DNA of 64,000 nt from Methyloceanibacter superfactus (GCF_001723305.1 NZ_LPWF01000023.1:115001-179000); one strand, 5' to 3'. Counted from the first letter of the stretch, positions 1 through 10,003 are shown. The notes: generated by a model from the letters alone, not told the origin. Program-made: numbers and translations.

Positions 1-1
1 G

Positions 2-693
2 GTCCGCCCCGGCGACACCTTCGAAGTGTTCTTCGACTCCGACGGCAGCGACGGCGAGGAGATGGGCGAGCTGCTCTACACCTCCATGACCGTCGGCGGC
101 GAGATGCGCAAATTCTACCGCTTCCGCACGCCGGACGACGCGGTCGACTACTATGACGAGCACGGCAACAGCGCCAAGAAGTTCCTGATGCGCAACCCCG
201 TCAAGGGCGGCCGCTACACCTCGGGCTTCGGCAACCGCAAGCATCCGCTGCTCCGCCGCATCCGCATGCATACCGGCGCGACTGGGCCGCGCCCTCCGGC
301 ACGCCGATCCTCGCCGCCGGCGACGGCACCATCGAGATCGCCGAGCGTCACGGCGGCTACGGCAACTATATCCGCATCCGCCACGCCAACGGCTTCGCCA
401 CCGCCTATGGCCACATGACCCGCTTCGCCCCCGGCTCCGAACCCGGCGCCTCGGTCAAGCAAGGCCAGATCATCGGCTTCGTCGGCTCGACCGGCCGCTC
501 CACCGGCCCGCATTGCCACTTCGAGGTCCTGGTCAACAACAAGTTCGTCAACCCGATGACCATCGCCGTGCCGCGCGGCCTCCAGCTCGAAGGCCGCGAG
601 CTCGCCGCCTTCCAGAGAGAGCGCCGCCGCATCGAGGCCCTGATGCAGCTCGATCCCGTCACCAGCCGCGTCGCCCAAGTGGTCACCCAGTAG
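2..693 (+). CDS. M23 family zinc metallopeptidase, 5'-truncated and frameshifted
   Basis: C-terminal part of a LytM-type peptidoglycan endopeptidase whose 5' end lies before the window. The reading frame is open from base 2. The zinc site is split by a break near base 279: the first frame ends in HPLLRRIRMHTG, and the next continues DWAAPSGTPILAAGDG. Restoring one T turns GCGACTGG into GTCGACTGG and recreates the family's H-x-x-x-D motif (HTGVD). The HxH motif follows in STGPHCHFEV, about 65 residues from the stop. Family members cut peptide cross-links in the periplasm. With no catalytic residue missing after repair, the break looks like a sequence error. The protein has a normal C-terminal tail after the catalytic domain. 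Confidence 0.85.
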
Positions 694-1499
694 CTTCGTC
701 ACCCAGTAAGTTTCGCTTCCCGCGCCTCTCCTTCTCCTTCCCCTACATTTTGATCTTGTTGATCTTGCGCTAACCGGCCCTATTGGATGCCCGGATCACG
801 TCCGGGCATGACGAATGAATATGCGCTCAAGTAGGCCAGCGGCCGGTAGCGCAAAGTAACATGCGGCCACGCCGCGACGTCTCGCCGGGAAGCACCCGCG
901 AGGCATGAGGGACAGCGCGGGGCGCGCACGAAGACCGCGTCCTGCTCGAGCTCATGGGCGGCCTTATTGGCGCGCCCCGCGCGCGGCATCTTTTTAGAGC
1001 CTCGTATCGCCGCTTATCGCCAGTGGCACAGGCGCGGTGCGAAAGCAGATGCGCGCCTCACCCGATGGCCCACGCGTTACAGCGCAGGCGGGCGAAGTAG
1101 AGACCCCCGAGGCCGGTCCGTTAGCCATGGCGCGGTGGTCCGGGCCTATCGGGAATTCCGCATCCGAGATCGGCCCATCCGTACCGCGCCACCCCGGGCG
1201 CCGCGACCCTGCCCCACGATGTCAGGTCGGTCCTAGGCACCGCATCCCTCGCTGGGGCAGGGATGGAAGTATTCTACGGGAGGTTTTGCAGGCGGGTATA
1301 AAAGAGGGGAATGTTTGTCGTCAGCGCCCGGCAACGCGCCGATTCTCGCTGATGGAGTGCGGGATAGCCACGCTTGTAGAAGCCCCGCCAACGCAAATCG
1401 CCTCTCGATAGCGCCTGTCCCGAAGGGCAAGGTGAGCGGAGTGCAAGCGGGATTTGGGAGGCGGGGATAAGGTTTGCCGCTGTCGTGGAGCGCCCTGCT
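694..1499. other. Long intergenic stretch without a supported gene
   Basis: About 800 bases between the M23 gene and the Sel1-repeat gene. Short reading frames exist on both strands, but none has a recognisable domain, and their composition is Arg/Pro/Ala-rich as expected for random frames in GC-rich DNA. The only clear structure is a perfect inverted repeat at 787-809. No tRNA or rRNA-like sequence was seen. Confidence 0.6.
787..809. repeat. Perfect 9-bp inverted repeat, REP-like
   Basis: ATGCCCGGA, a five-base spacer TCACG, then TCCGGGCAT. This resembles the dispersed short palindromes of the form ATGCCCGGN...NCCGGGCAT that are common between genes in Hyphomicrobiales. It lies about 95 bases after the M23 stop and could also end that transcript, although no T-run follows. 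Confidence 0.6.
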
Positions 1500-2960
1500 T
1501 CAGTCCAACGTGCCGAGGTTCTGGAGATCGCCGAGGTCTTCGGGTTTGTCCGCGGCTGTTGAACTGGCTCGGACACTCTTGGCCGCATCCTGTACCGGCG
1601 CGAGCGCCTTGAGCGCGGCCTTCGTGCCGGAGCCGAAGCGACCATCGATCTTGCCGTTGTACACGCCTTCCTGCTTCATCAGGCGCTGTAGTTCCCGGCG
1701 GGTCTCGATACTGAGTACGCCGCTTTGCTCTTCCAAATTCCTTTTCGCGTAAGCGTCACCGCCGCGATACGCCTCAAGGAGAAGCCGTGCGGCCTCCTTC
1801 CCGTCGCGTAGTACGCCCGTCCCGTCGTTGTAGAGCATGCCCAGATTGTTCTTCGCCGTGGCCTCGCCCTTGTCCGCAGCCTTGCGATACCATTCGACAG
1901 CTTGTGAGAGGTCTTTATCGGTGCCTCTTCCGGCGTGGAAGGCATATCCGAGATTGGTCATCGCCTGGATACTGCCTTTCTCGGCTGCCCTCTTGTACCA
2001 CCGGATAGCTTCCGCCTCGTCCTTGGACACGCCCTCGCCATCGGCGTAAAGCTTACCGAGCACATACATGGACTCCACGAGGCCCATGTCGGCCGCTTGG
2101 CGATGAAGCCTTGCGGCTTCTTTCATATCCTTCGACACGCCGCGGCCCTCGGCGTACATCGATGCGAGACGACTGAAGCCATCCGGCTCATTTTTTTCCA
2201 TGGCCTTGCGAAACCAAGCGACAGCCTCCTGATCGCTCTGCTCTACCCCGAGTCCTGCCTTGTAGAGGTAGCCAAGCGCGATCATAGCAACGGGGTCGCC
2301 GTCATCGGACGCCTGGCGAAGCCACCGCGCAGCCTGCGCATAGTCCTTCGGCACGCCACGACCATGCCCGTAGATGAGCCCGAGATTAAGCGCCGCGCCG
2401 GCATGCCCTTTCTCGGCGACCACTCGAAACCGCCGGCGTGCCTCCTCATAGACCTTGCCGCTGAGCAGCGCGCGCGCCAGCTGAAACTGGAAGCGCTCTG
2501 TTTCCGGAGAGGCCACCACCGCCGCGCGGCAGGCCCGGATTGCCTCGTCACTGGGAATATCGTCGAAATCGATGCCCGAGATACCCTCTGCCGTATAGAG
2601 CGGATGCGCGGCCAACCGATCGCATTCATTCACCGGCGGCGATGACGCGGCCTGCTCCACTTCGGAAGCCTCTTCCGTGGCGCCAGCTTCCTTCTCCGAC
2701 GGTGACGACGGGGCAGGCTCCGGCTGAGCCGGTTCTGATGCATCGCTGCCCTTGAGCTTCTCAATGCGTATCCGCGCCAGCGGCGCGAACATGCCGTCCG
2801 GATAGGCCTTGAGATAGGCCTCAAGCTCCTGTGGCTGATCGCTGTCGCGCACGCTCTCCCAGAAGCTCAGTTCGGTGGCATCAGCCTGGGCAAAAGCCGG
2901 CGCCCCGTCGAGCGCGGTTAGCATCAAGATTGCAGCAAGCGTGGTGAGCAGCTTTCTCAT
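1500..2960 (-). CDS. Exported Sel1-repeat protein with peptidoglycan-binding-like C-terminus
   Basis: 486 residues from the ATG at 2960. Residues 1-29 form a signal peptide (MRKLLTTLAAILMLTALDG, cleavage after AFAQ). A charged Glu/Pro/Ser-rich linker follows, then six to seven Sel1-like repeats of about 36 residues (units such as ALNLGLIYGHGRGVPKD and SMYVLGKLYADGEGVSKD). A short region near residues 430-460 (LQRLMKQEGVYNGKIDGRFG) resembles a peptidoglycan-binding fold. The chain ends in LGDLQNLGTLD, almost the same tail as the small protein just upstream. A longer in-frame start at 3128 would overlap that gene and hide the signal peptide. Ten bases separate it from the upstream gene, so they are probably one operon. 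Sel1 repeats are protein-interaction scaffolds; the function here is unknown. Confidence 0.85.
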   Translation of the reverse strand: MRKLLTTLAAILMLTALDGAPAFAQADATELSFWESVRDSDQPQELEAYLKAYPDGMFAPLARIRIEKLKGSDASEPAQPEPAPSSPSEKEAGATEEASEVEQAASSPPVNECDRLAAHPLYTAEGISGIDFDDIPSDEAIRACRAAVVASPETERFQFQLARALLSGKVYEEARRRFRVVAEKGHAGAALNLGLIYGHGRGVPKDYAQAARWLRQASDDGDPVAMIALGYLYKAGLGVEQSDQEAVAWFRKAMEKNEPDGFSRLASMYAEGRGVSKDMKEAARLHRQAADMGLVESMYVLGKLYADGEGVSKDEAEAIRWYKRAAEKGSIQAMTNLGYAFHAGRGTDKDLSQAVEWYRKAADKGEATAKNNLGMLYNDGTGVLRDGKEAARLLLEAYRGGDAYAKRNLEEQSGVLSIETRRELQRLMKQEGVYNGKIDGRFGSGTKAALKALAPVQDAAKSVRASSTAADKPEDLGDLQNLGTLD

Positions 2961-2970
2961 GCTTTCTACT

Positions 2971-3177
2971 TCAATCCAGCGTGCCGAGGTCCTGAAGGTC
3001 GCCGAGGTTCGGCACAGACGAAGACGGCTGGGGTGGGGTCTCGGTCCTTGCAATCTCGGCAAGTGCGGTCTTACAGGCGTCCCAGAGCCTTGCGCTGGCG
3101 GCCCGTGCACCGGACGTCGAGGCGGCAAACACCATGGCCGCTATCAGAAGGACTAAACCTGCAGTATGTCTTGGCAT
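2971..3177 (-). CDS. Small exported protein, unknown function
   Basis: 68 residues starting at the ATG at 3177, with GAGGA six bases upstream. Residues 1-27 are a convincing signal peptide (GLVLLIAAMVFAASTSG, then ARA-A). The mature part is only about 40 residues: one Cys (LWDACKTALAEIART), a Pro/Ser-rich stretch, then the tail NLGDLQDLGTLD. That tail nearly duplicates the end of the Sel1 protein encoded 10 bases downstream. In-frame ATGs at 3195 and 3198 are possible alternative starts. No known family was recognised. Confidence 0.6.
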   Translation of the reverse strand: MPRHTAGLVLLIAAMVFAASTSGARAASARLWDACKTALAEIARTETPPQPSSSVPNLGDLQDLGTLD

Positions 3178-3316
3178 GACCCATCCTCGCCGCATCATCG
3201 GATGCGACAACGCCCGACAAGCGTGCCTCCCACCGTTCAGCCGCCTCGACTCGCAGGAGGCTGCGGCTTCGCCTGTGGTGTCGGGGCATTGGCCTACCTT
3301 TCTCAATCCCGCTCTC

Positions 3317-5904
3317 CTAGTTGGAACCGCAATGTATTGTCCCATCGCGACGGCGGTGACACTTGCTGCGTGGCCTGCCTCCGCCTCCACTTCGTGCGAT
3401 GCCCTCAGCAATGGCGCCGGCAATCGCTGCCCCCACCTCAGCGCCGGAAGGTCCACGCGGAGCACGTGGCTGAGCTTGCCTGGGCCCGTAACACATAAAC
3501 GAGCCGTCCCCGCGCAGCTTGCCGGCGTACCAGCCGCTTCCATACTGCTGCCGGCAACTGGAGTTGCGAGCCGACTTACCCATATTGCAGTTGAATGAGC
3601 CATCGCTCTTCATATTGCCGGCATACCAACCGCTTCCGTATTTCTGCTGACAACTGGCGTTGCGAGCCGACTTGCCCATATTGCAGCTGAATGAGCCGTC
3701 GCTGTTGACCTTGCCGGCATACCAACCGCTTCCATTGTTGTTCTCGCACCAAGCATTCGCTGCCGTCTTATCTGGAATGCAATAGTAGCTCCCGTCGGCG
3801 AGACGCTGCCGGCGCTATAGCCGCTGCCGTATTTGTTCACGCAATCGGAGGTCGCTGCCTCGATGGCTTGCTGTCCGCATTTCGCCTTCGCTTGTTCCAG
3901 CTCCGTGGCCTTATAGCGGAAAGACTTGTGCGTGCCCGAGGCGGCGCCAAGCTTCGACTGCAGCGCATCGAGCTGCTCCACGTCGCAACTCCCGATCGCC
4001 GCGTCGGCCTGCGTGAGGACGTCCTCGATCCGGGTTATCTTGCCTCTCCCCGCTGCGATCCGGTCCAGCAGACCCGGACAGGGCGGGTTGCCGTTAAGGG
4101 CCCTGACCTCGTCCTCGGCACTTTGCAACTTTGCCCTTGCTTCAGAAAGCTCGCCCGCCTTGAACGCCACATTGGCCTCATCGAACGCCGCAGTCGCCTT
4201 CGCCGACCTCGCCGCAACCCGGTCGAGCTCCGCCATCTTCTCCTGAATTATCGGATGGGGATTCTGCACCCCAGCCAACTGCCGCCGATAGTTCTCCATG
4301 CCACGGGCGTCGCAGGAATCGATTGCGGCCGTGATCTTGTCCAGTGCGCTCGTCAACGTATCGATCTTGTCCAGCCCCTTTGCGATCCGCTCGCGCAGCT
4401 CCGGGCAGGCCGTGCCACCAAGCCCGCCAATCGCATCTCGCGCGCGCAACAGCGAAGCCCGGGCAGCGCCCAAATCGCCCGCAAGATAGCTTTGATTGCC
4501 GGCCTCGAACGCGCCATTGGCCTCCTTTACGATGGGGGCATTGCGCTCAAGCTGGTTCTTTATCTGGGCGGCCCGCGGGTCACTACTAAGCGCGGCGACT
4601 TCGCTTGCCGCATGGCTCAAGACTTGGGGGTCGCAACTGGAAAGCGCCTCCTGACCCTGCCGGATGATGCTGTCCGCCGCCGCCGCCGCCGCCTGTTCTA
4701 TGGTCGCGACTTTTCCCGCCATCTCCGGGCATTCCGCAATTTGACCCTTCATCGTCGGAAGTTTGGTTTTGGCGGCGTCGATTTTCGCAGCCGATACGGG
4801 TCCTTGAAGTTCCGCTATGGCGCGATCAGCCTGGATGCCGGCGGTCGTGCATCGGGCAAGCCGAGCTTCTTCCTTGACGATCGGATCATCGAAATAGTCG
4901 GGAATGAATTCGCTCGGATGGGGCCCGGCAATGCTCCGATCGCGCTCATATCCTCCCAGTTGCCTCGGGTCCAGGGTGCGCACGGCGACCTTGGCATCGA
5001 TGCTGGCCTTTTCCGGGTTGAACGGAGTTCCCCCAAACCAACCAAGCCATTTGGAGGCATGTTCCCAAAGAACGCCGCCGGTCGCATCGGTTCCGCCATG
5101 AACGGAGCCGAGCGCCATGACGCCGAACGTATGATACCACGGCCCCAATTTGTCTCCCGTGGCTGTCGGATCGGCGCGCAAGTTCTGCAGCCGCGACGCG
5201 ATTTCGCTATGGGGCCGCAACTGCTTGCGAAGATCGGCCATCTGCCGGTCGTATTCGGCCTGCGAGATAGTGCCTCTGGACAATGCCGCGACGCGGGTTT
5301 GCATCTTTTCGATGATTTCACGACCGCGTTTGGTATGGCTCTTGAGCACGCTGTGGGCAGTCAGGGTGGCAATCGGATAGTTGCCGCCGGACGCATCAAG
5401 CGCCATGTCCATCACGCGCGCAGGTGTCAGACTCCCCTTTGGCGCGGCGAGCATGCTGTCCCGCAGCCGATCTTCGGTTTTGGCTGTAAGTCTGGCATAC
5501 GGGTTCGTGTCACGAACGTCTTCCGGCAATGTGTCGCCGCGCAGAATCTCTCCCATCTGGGTCCCAAACAGAGGGTCGCCTGTGGCCCCGGTCGCATGCT
5601 CGCGCACCGACTCTCCGGGAATGGCAACATCCGTCGTGAGGTCCCTTCTGTTCTTAACCGTCTCGACCAGATCATCCAGGGAGCGATCGATGTCCCGCTC
5701 CCAGACGTTAGGGGCGGTCGGGGGATCGTGACGGCCTTGGAAATCTATGACCTCGGGAATTGAGTTCAGGTCCGCAGCTTCCGCTGTTACGACAGCAAAG
5801 ATGGCCAGGCCGATACTGAACACGAGGCGACATGACAGCAATCTAGCGATGCCGCGAACCTGGCGCGCCCAATCCGCCTCAACCCGTGATGAAGACTCTG
5901 TCAT
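3317..5904 (-). CDS. Large exported repeat protein, unknown family, one frameshift
   Basis: About 862 residues after repair. Signal peptide at residues 20-43 (VFSIGLAIFAVVTAEA-A). Residues 44-340 are a unique region of unknown fold with an aromatic block (LGPWYHTFGVMALGSVHGG). Residues 360-690 hold three helical repeats of about 105-110 residues, each opening with SCD and two carrying CPELRERIA/CPGLLDRIA with AGDL..AR motifs. The end has four 32-residue Cys units (consensus YGSGWYAGxxxxDGSFxC), a Gly/Ala stretch (GAEVGAAIAGAIAEGIA) and a basic Cys tail. The frame breaks near 3800; adding one G to GTCTCGCCGAC restores ADGSYYC and joins the repeats. It is the first gene of a minus-strand cluster with the two smaller exported proteins. 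Secretion or envelope location is inferred; the role is unknown. Confidence 0.75.
3491..3856 (-). repeat. Four tandem 96-bp units coding the GSGWYAG repeats
   Basis: Within the end of the 862-residue exported protein. Units three and four (3587-3682 and 3491-3586) start NMGKSARN and differ at only a few residues. Unit two (3683-3778) and unit one (about 3779-3856) are more divergent. Each unit has one Cys near residue 11 and one at its end, and a central G-S-G-[WY]-[YS]-A-G. Confidence 0.8.
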
Positions 5905-6040
5905 GCCATGTCCGCGCCAACGCTACTTTCGTTGCGCCCCTGGTTCCTGCCAGAGATTTCGGGGACGACAGCTCGCGGACTGCCTCGCGGCTCTCCGCCC
6001 TCAGCTGAAGGCAAGCTAGATCATCGGAGCCTGAACTGGC

Positions 6041-6105
6041 TCTGATTCAGGTCAAGTTCGCGCGCAAATGGCCAAGCCCGACTCACGAGTCTGACATGGG
6101 TCAGA
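6041..6105. promoter_or_regulatory. Two related dyads upstream of the exported cluster
   Basis: Sites at 6041-6054 and 6090-6105 share TCTGA-N4-GGTCA, with starts 49 bases apart. The second, TCTGACATGGGTCAGA, is a perfect 6-bp dyad with a four-base spacer. They lie 137-201 bases upstream of the start at 5904, between clpB and the exported cluster. A paired operator for an unknown regulator is plausible; there is no direct evidence. Confidence 0.3.
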
Positions 6106-6145
6106 AGCGGACATCCGGCGGGCACACCCCAGCCGCCGGTAAACC

Positions 6146-8752
6146 CTAAGCCGCCTTGGCCTTGCTCGCAGCAGCCCCATTGAACATGAGCCCGTCCTTG
6201 CCGGCGGTGATCTTCACCGTCTCGCCGTCATGGATCTTGCCGGCGAGCACCATCTCGGCCAGCGGGTCTTGCACATATTTCTGGATCACGCGCTTTAAGG
6301 GGCGCGCGCCATAGGCCGGGTCGTAGCCCTTGGTGCCGAGCCAGTCCTTGGCCTGATCGTCGAGCTCCAGCGTGATCTTGCGGTCGGCCAGGAGCTTGGC
6401 GAGGCGCTTCAGCTGGATGTCGACGATCGCGCCCATATGCTCGCGGCGCAAGCGATGGAACAGGATGATCTCGTCCACGCGGTTGAGGAACTCTGGCCGG
6501 AAGTGCGAGCGCACCACATCCATGACTTGGGCCTCGACCGCCGATGAATCCTCGCCCTCCTTCTGGTTGACGAGATATTCGGAGCCGAGATTGGACGTCA
6601 TGATGATGAGCGTGTTGCGGAAGTCGACCGTGCGGCCTTGGCCGTCCGTCAGCCTGCCGTCGTCGAGCACTTGCAGCAGCACGTTGAACACGTCCGGATG
6701 CGCCTTCTCGATCTCGTCGAACAGGATGACTTGATACGGCCTGCGGCGCACGGCCTCGGTGAGCGCGCCGCCCTCCTCATAGCCCACATAGCCGGGAGGC
6801 GCGCCGATCAGCCGGGCCACCGCGTGCTTCTCCATATATTCGCTCATGTCGACGCGGAGGATGGCGTGCTCGTCGTCGAACAGGAACTCGGCGAGCGCGC
6901 GGGAAAGCTCCGTCTTGCCGACGCCGGTCGGGCCTAAGAACATGAACGAACCCATGGGCCGGTTGGGGTCTTGCAGGCCGGCGCGGCTGCGGCGCACCGC
7001 GGTGGACACGGCCTCGACCGCCTCCTGCTGGCCGACCACGCGCTTGGCGATCTGCGTCTCCATCTGAAGCAGCTTCTCGCGCTCGCCTTCCAGCATCTTG
7101 TCGACGGGAATGCCGGTCCAGCGCGACACCACTTGCGCGATCATGTCGGGGGTGACGACCTCTTGCGCGAGGCTGCCGGCCTGGCCCTCTTCCTCTTCGA
7201 TCTTGGCGAGCTTCGCCTCGAGATCGGGGATCTTGCCGTAGGCCAGCTCGCCGGCCTTGGCGAGGTCGCCCGCGCGCTGGGCCTGCTCCAGCTCGTTGCG
7301 CGCATGATCGAGGTCTTCCTTGATCTTCTGCGCCTGTCCGAGCTTCTCCTTCTCTTCCTGCCAGCGGCCGGCGAGCGCGTTGGCGCTCTCCTCCAGATTG
7401 GCGATCTCCTTCTCGAGCTTGGCGAGCCGGTCCTGAGAGGCGCTGTCGGTCTCCTTCTTCAACGCCTCGCGCTCGATCTTGAGCTGCATCAGGCGCCGGT
7501 CCGAGCTCGTCGAGCGCCTCGGGCTTGGAGTCCACCTGCATGCGCAGCGCGACGCCGCCTCGTCCATCAGGTCGATGGCCTTGTCGGGCAGGAAACGGTC
7601 GGTGATGTAGCGGTTTGACAGGGTGGCGGCGACCACGAGCGAGGCATCGGAAATGCGCACGCCGTGATGCAGCTCGTATTTCTCCTTCAGGCCGCGCAGG
7701 ATGGAGATGGTGTCCTCCACCGTTGGCTCGGGCACGAACACCGGCTGGAAGCGCCGGGCGAGGGCCGCGTCCTTCTCCACATGCTTGCGATATTCGTCGA
7801 GCGTGGTGGCGCCGACGCAATGCAGCTCGCCGCGGGCGAGCGCGGGCTTCAGCAGGTTGGAGGCGTCCATGGCGCCCTCCGCGCCGCCGGCACCCACCAG
7901 CGTATGCATCTCGTCGATGAACAGGATGATCTGGCCGTGGGAGGCCTCGATCTCGCTGAGCACGGCCTTGAGCCGCTCCTCGAACTCGCCGCGATATTTG
8001 GCCCCGGCGATGAGCGCGCCCATGTCGAGGGACAGCACCTTCTTGTCCTTCAGGCTCTCCGGCACGTCGCCCTTGACGATGCGGTGCGCCAGGCCCTCGA
8101 CGATGGCCGTCTTGCCGACGCCCGGCTCGCCGATGAGCACGGGATTGTTCTTGGTGCGCCGCGACAGCACTTGGATGGTGCGGCGGATCTCCTCGTCGCG
8201 GCCGATCACCGGATCGAGCTCGCCCTTCTCCGCGGCGTCCGTGAAGTCGCGGGTGTAGCGCTTCAGCGCGTCATATTGCTGCTCGGCGCCGGCGCTATCG
8301 GCGGTGCGGCCCTTGCGTAAGTCGTTGATCGCCTCGTTGAGGCTCTGCGGCGTCACGCCAGCGTCTTTGAGGATGCTGGCGGTGTCGCCCTCTTTCGTCA
8401 TGGCCAGCGCCTGTAGCGCCCGCTCCACGGTGACGAAACTATCGCCGGCCTTCTTCGCCACCTGCTCCGCCTGGTCGAGCACCCGCGACAGCGCCGGGGT
8501 CATTTGCGGCTGGGTGGCGCCCGAACCGGACACTTTGGGCAGCTTGGCGAGCGCCGCGTCGGTCCGCATCAGGGCGGTCTTGGGGTCGCCGCCGGCGCGG
8601 CCGATCAGCCCCGCGGCCAGTCCTTCCGGGTCGTCGAGCAGGGCTTTGAGGAAATGCTCTGGCGTGATCTGCGGATTGCCGTCACGCACGGCGATGGTCT
8701 GCGCGGCTTGCAGGAATCCCTTAAGGCGGTCGGAAAGCTTCTCGAAATCCAT
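6146..8752 (-). CDS. clpB: ClpB chaperone, AAA+ disaggregase
   Basis: 868 residues from the ATG at 8752 ([17 protein letters not shown], the usual ClpB start), with a GAGGGA site upstream. Order: N-domain, first AAA module (Walker [14 protein letters not shown], Walker [12 protein letters not shown]), middle-domain coiled coil, second AAA module ([27 protein letters not shown]). With DnaK it pulls proteins out of aggregates in the cytosol. Between about 7541 and 7505 the frame shifts and returns: a missing C after TCGCG turns [17 protein letters not shown] into [16 protein letters not shown], and an extra G restores the frame. These compensating indels just before the middle domain look like errors. 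No clear RpoH promoter was found upstream. Confidence 0.97.
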   Translation of the reverse strand: MDFEKLSDRLKGFLQAAQTIAVRDGNPQITPEHFLKALLDDPEGLAAGLIGRAGGDPKTALMRTDAALAKLPKVSGSGATQPQMTPALSRVLDQAEQVAKKAGDSFVTVERALQALAMTKEGDTASILKDAGVTPQSLNEAINDLRKGRTADSAGAEQQYDALKRYTRDFTDAAEKGELDPVIGRDEEIRRTIQVLSRRTKNNPVLIGEPGVGKTAIVEGLAHRIVKGDVPESLKDKKVLSLDMGALIAGAKYRGEFEERLKAVLSEIEASHGQIILFIDEMHTLVGAGGAEGAMDASNLLKPALARGELHCVGATTLDEYRKHVEKDAALARRFQPVFVPEPTVEDTISILRGLKEKYELHHGVRISDASLVVAATLSNRYITDRFLPDKAIDLMDEAASRCACRWTPSPRRSTSSDRRLMQLKIEREALKKETDSASQDRLAKLEKEIANLEESANALAGRWQEEKEKLGQAQKIKEDLDHARNELEQAQRAGDLAKAGELAYGKIPDLEAKLAKIEEEEGQAGSLAQEVVTPDMIAQVVSRWTGIPVDKMLEGEREKLLQMETQIAKRVVGQQEAVEAVSTAVRRSRAGLQDPNRPMGSFMFLGPTGVGKTELSRALAEFLFDDEHAILRVDMSEYMEKHAVARLIGAPPGYVGYEEGGALTEAVRRRPYQVILFDEIEKAHPDVFNVLLQVLDDGRLTDGQGRTVDFRNTLIIMTSNLGSEYLVNQKEGEDSSAVEAQVMDVVRSHFRPEFLNRVDEIILFHRLRREHMGAIVDIQLKRLAKLLADRKITLELDDQAKDWLGTKGYDPAYGARPLKRVIQKYVQDPLAEMVLAGKIHDGETVKITAGKDGLMFNGAAASKAKAA

Positions 8753-9021
8753 AATCTTCCCTCTTGGATCGGGTCGGGCTTGAGGGTGGGCCGGCAAGGA
8801 CGGTCAAACCGGCGGGGGGGGGTGCCGTTGTCGTGAACCTGATACCCCAGGCCCCGTTAACGGACATATAGCGAGCCGCTTAGCGCACAAAAAGAGGGGG
8901 CGACTTGATGGAGAGCAAACCGGCCGCGCGCGCCACCGTTAGCAAACGGTTAGCCGCAGCGCCGATATCGGACGCGCCGCGCCGTCAATCGAACCACCCG
9001 TAAGACTTTGAGACTGGAAGC

Positions 9022-9591
9022 TTAGCTCACGACGTCGGGAGCGTTCTCGCTTTCGTCGGAGGCTTGCGCCTCGCCCGGCTCGGCGCCATTGGCGTCACGC
9101 ACGCCCCCGCCGCTCCCATTGCCGCCTTGCGGCCGGCGGCCCCGCTCGCGTCCGCCACCATGATGCTCCCGGTCGCCCGTGTGGCGCTCCCGGTCCTGGC
9201 TGCCGCCACCGGTCTGCCCGCTGGCCATGGATGCCGACTCGTCGGAGCCTTCTTCGTCGGAATCGGAGTGCCAGCGGCTCTGAGGCTGCTGTCCGCCGCC
9301 GCCATTCGGGGACTCGCCCGGCTGGGCGCCACCTTGCGGGCTGAGCTGCGTCTGAGCCGCCATGACGATGCGATTATAATGCTCAGCGTGCTGGAGATAG
9401 CTCTCCGCCGCGATCATGTCGCCGGAGGCCAGCGCGTCACGCGCTAGCGACATGTATTTCTCCGCCACATGGGACGCGGTCCCCCGGATCTTCACGTCCG
9501 GTCCGTTCGACTCGTAGTTCCGCGCCAGTGGATTTTGGGGCTTACGGCCGCGGCCGCGGCCCCTGCGATTCTGTTGTTGTCCTTGCCTCAT
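9022..9591 (-). CDS. DUF4167 protein
   Basis: 189 residues. The N-terminus is basic and Gln/Arg/Gly-rich (QQNRRGRGRGRKPQNPL), followed by the conserved helical core characteristic of DUF4167 (ASHVAEKYMSLARDALAS, then AAESYLQHAEHYNRI). The rest is a low-complexity Gly/Asp/Glu/Arg tail. The family is largely restricted to Alphaproteobacteria and typically follows prfA-prmC, as here. The RGRGR-rich start suggests nucleic-acid or ribosome contact; this is inference. Confidence 0.9.
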   Translation of the reverse strand: MRQGQQQNRRGRGRGRKPQNPLARNYESNGPDVKIRGTASHVAEKYMSLARDALASGDMIAAESYLQHAEHYNRIVMAAQTQLSPQGGAQPGESPNGGGGQQPQSRWHSDSDEEGSDESASMASGQTGGGSQDRERHTGDREHHGGGRERGRRPQGGNGSGGGVRDANGAEPGEAQASDESENAPDVVS

Positions 9592-10003
9592 GAGCCTTGT
9601 TCACCTGATTGGCGGCCGATACGCCGCGTCCTTCGTTCCCTGTCACTCTCCACGACCAGCGCTCAAGGTCCCACGCACTTTGCGCCGGAAAGCCGGATGG
9701 GCCACGCAGTCGTCAAAACGCTGTTTTTTCTTGCTGCCTTGTCTTGGGTCGGCCTCGGCGCTACGCGTCTTGAATCCTTGGGCCAGCGCCAGCCAACCAA
9801 ATCTGATGGGCGGTTGAGCGTCTCCTGAACAACCCGAGAGGCACACCGCCTGTCAATCGAGGTTCACGAGATATCCGCTCTTGTTGCCATGCAACCGGCC
9901 GCGTTCAAAAGCCACGCTTGGCCGAAGATTTTCATTCCCTTGCCTCGAACCTACCCCGAACATCCCCGTTTTCCAAGCTCATTTTTGGGGGCCATGCGAC
10001 CTT
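9592..10003. other. Intergenic stretch between prmC and the DUF4167 gene
   Basis: About 410 bases. A 67-codon frame on the minus strand (9643-9846) has no signal peptide, domain or good ribosome site and is not accepted as a gene. No convincing terminator or RNA gene was seen, though a promoter for the DUF4167 gene is expected here. Confidence 0.5.

Noticed and set aside
780..989. 69-codon open frame containing a VMPGRDPGIQ-like end
   Set aside because: That end is the translation of the short palindromic repeat at 787-809, a common source of false genes.
3868..5763. 631-codon open frame on the plus strand opposite the large exported protein
   Set aside because: It is an Arg/Gly/Leu-rich mirror of the minus-strand gene without domains or a ribosome site; such long antisense frames are usual in GC-rich DNA.
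8753..9021. Heat-shock (RpoH) promoter upstream of clpB
   Set aside because: I looked for CTTG and CCCATAT-like boxes with proper spacing on the minus strand and found none convincing.
9643..9846. 67-codon open frame on the minus strand
   Set aside because: Non-ATG start, no ribosome site, no signal peptide, no conserved look.
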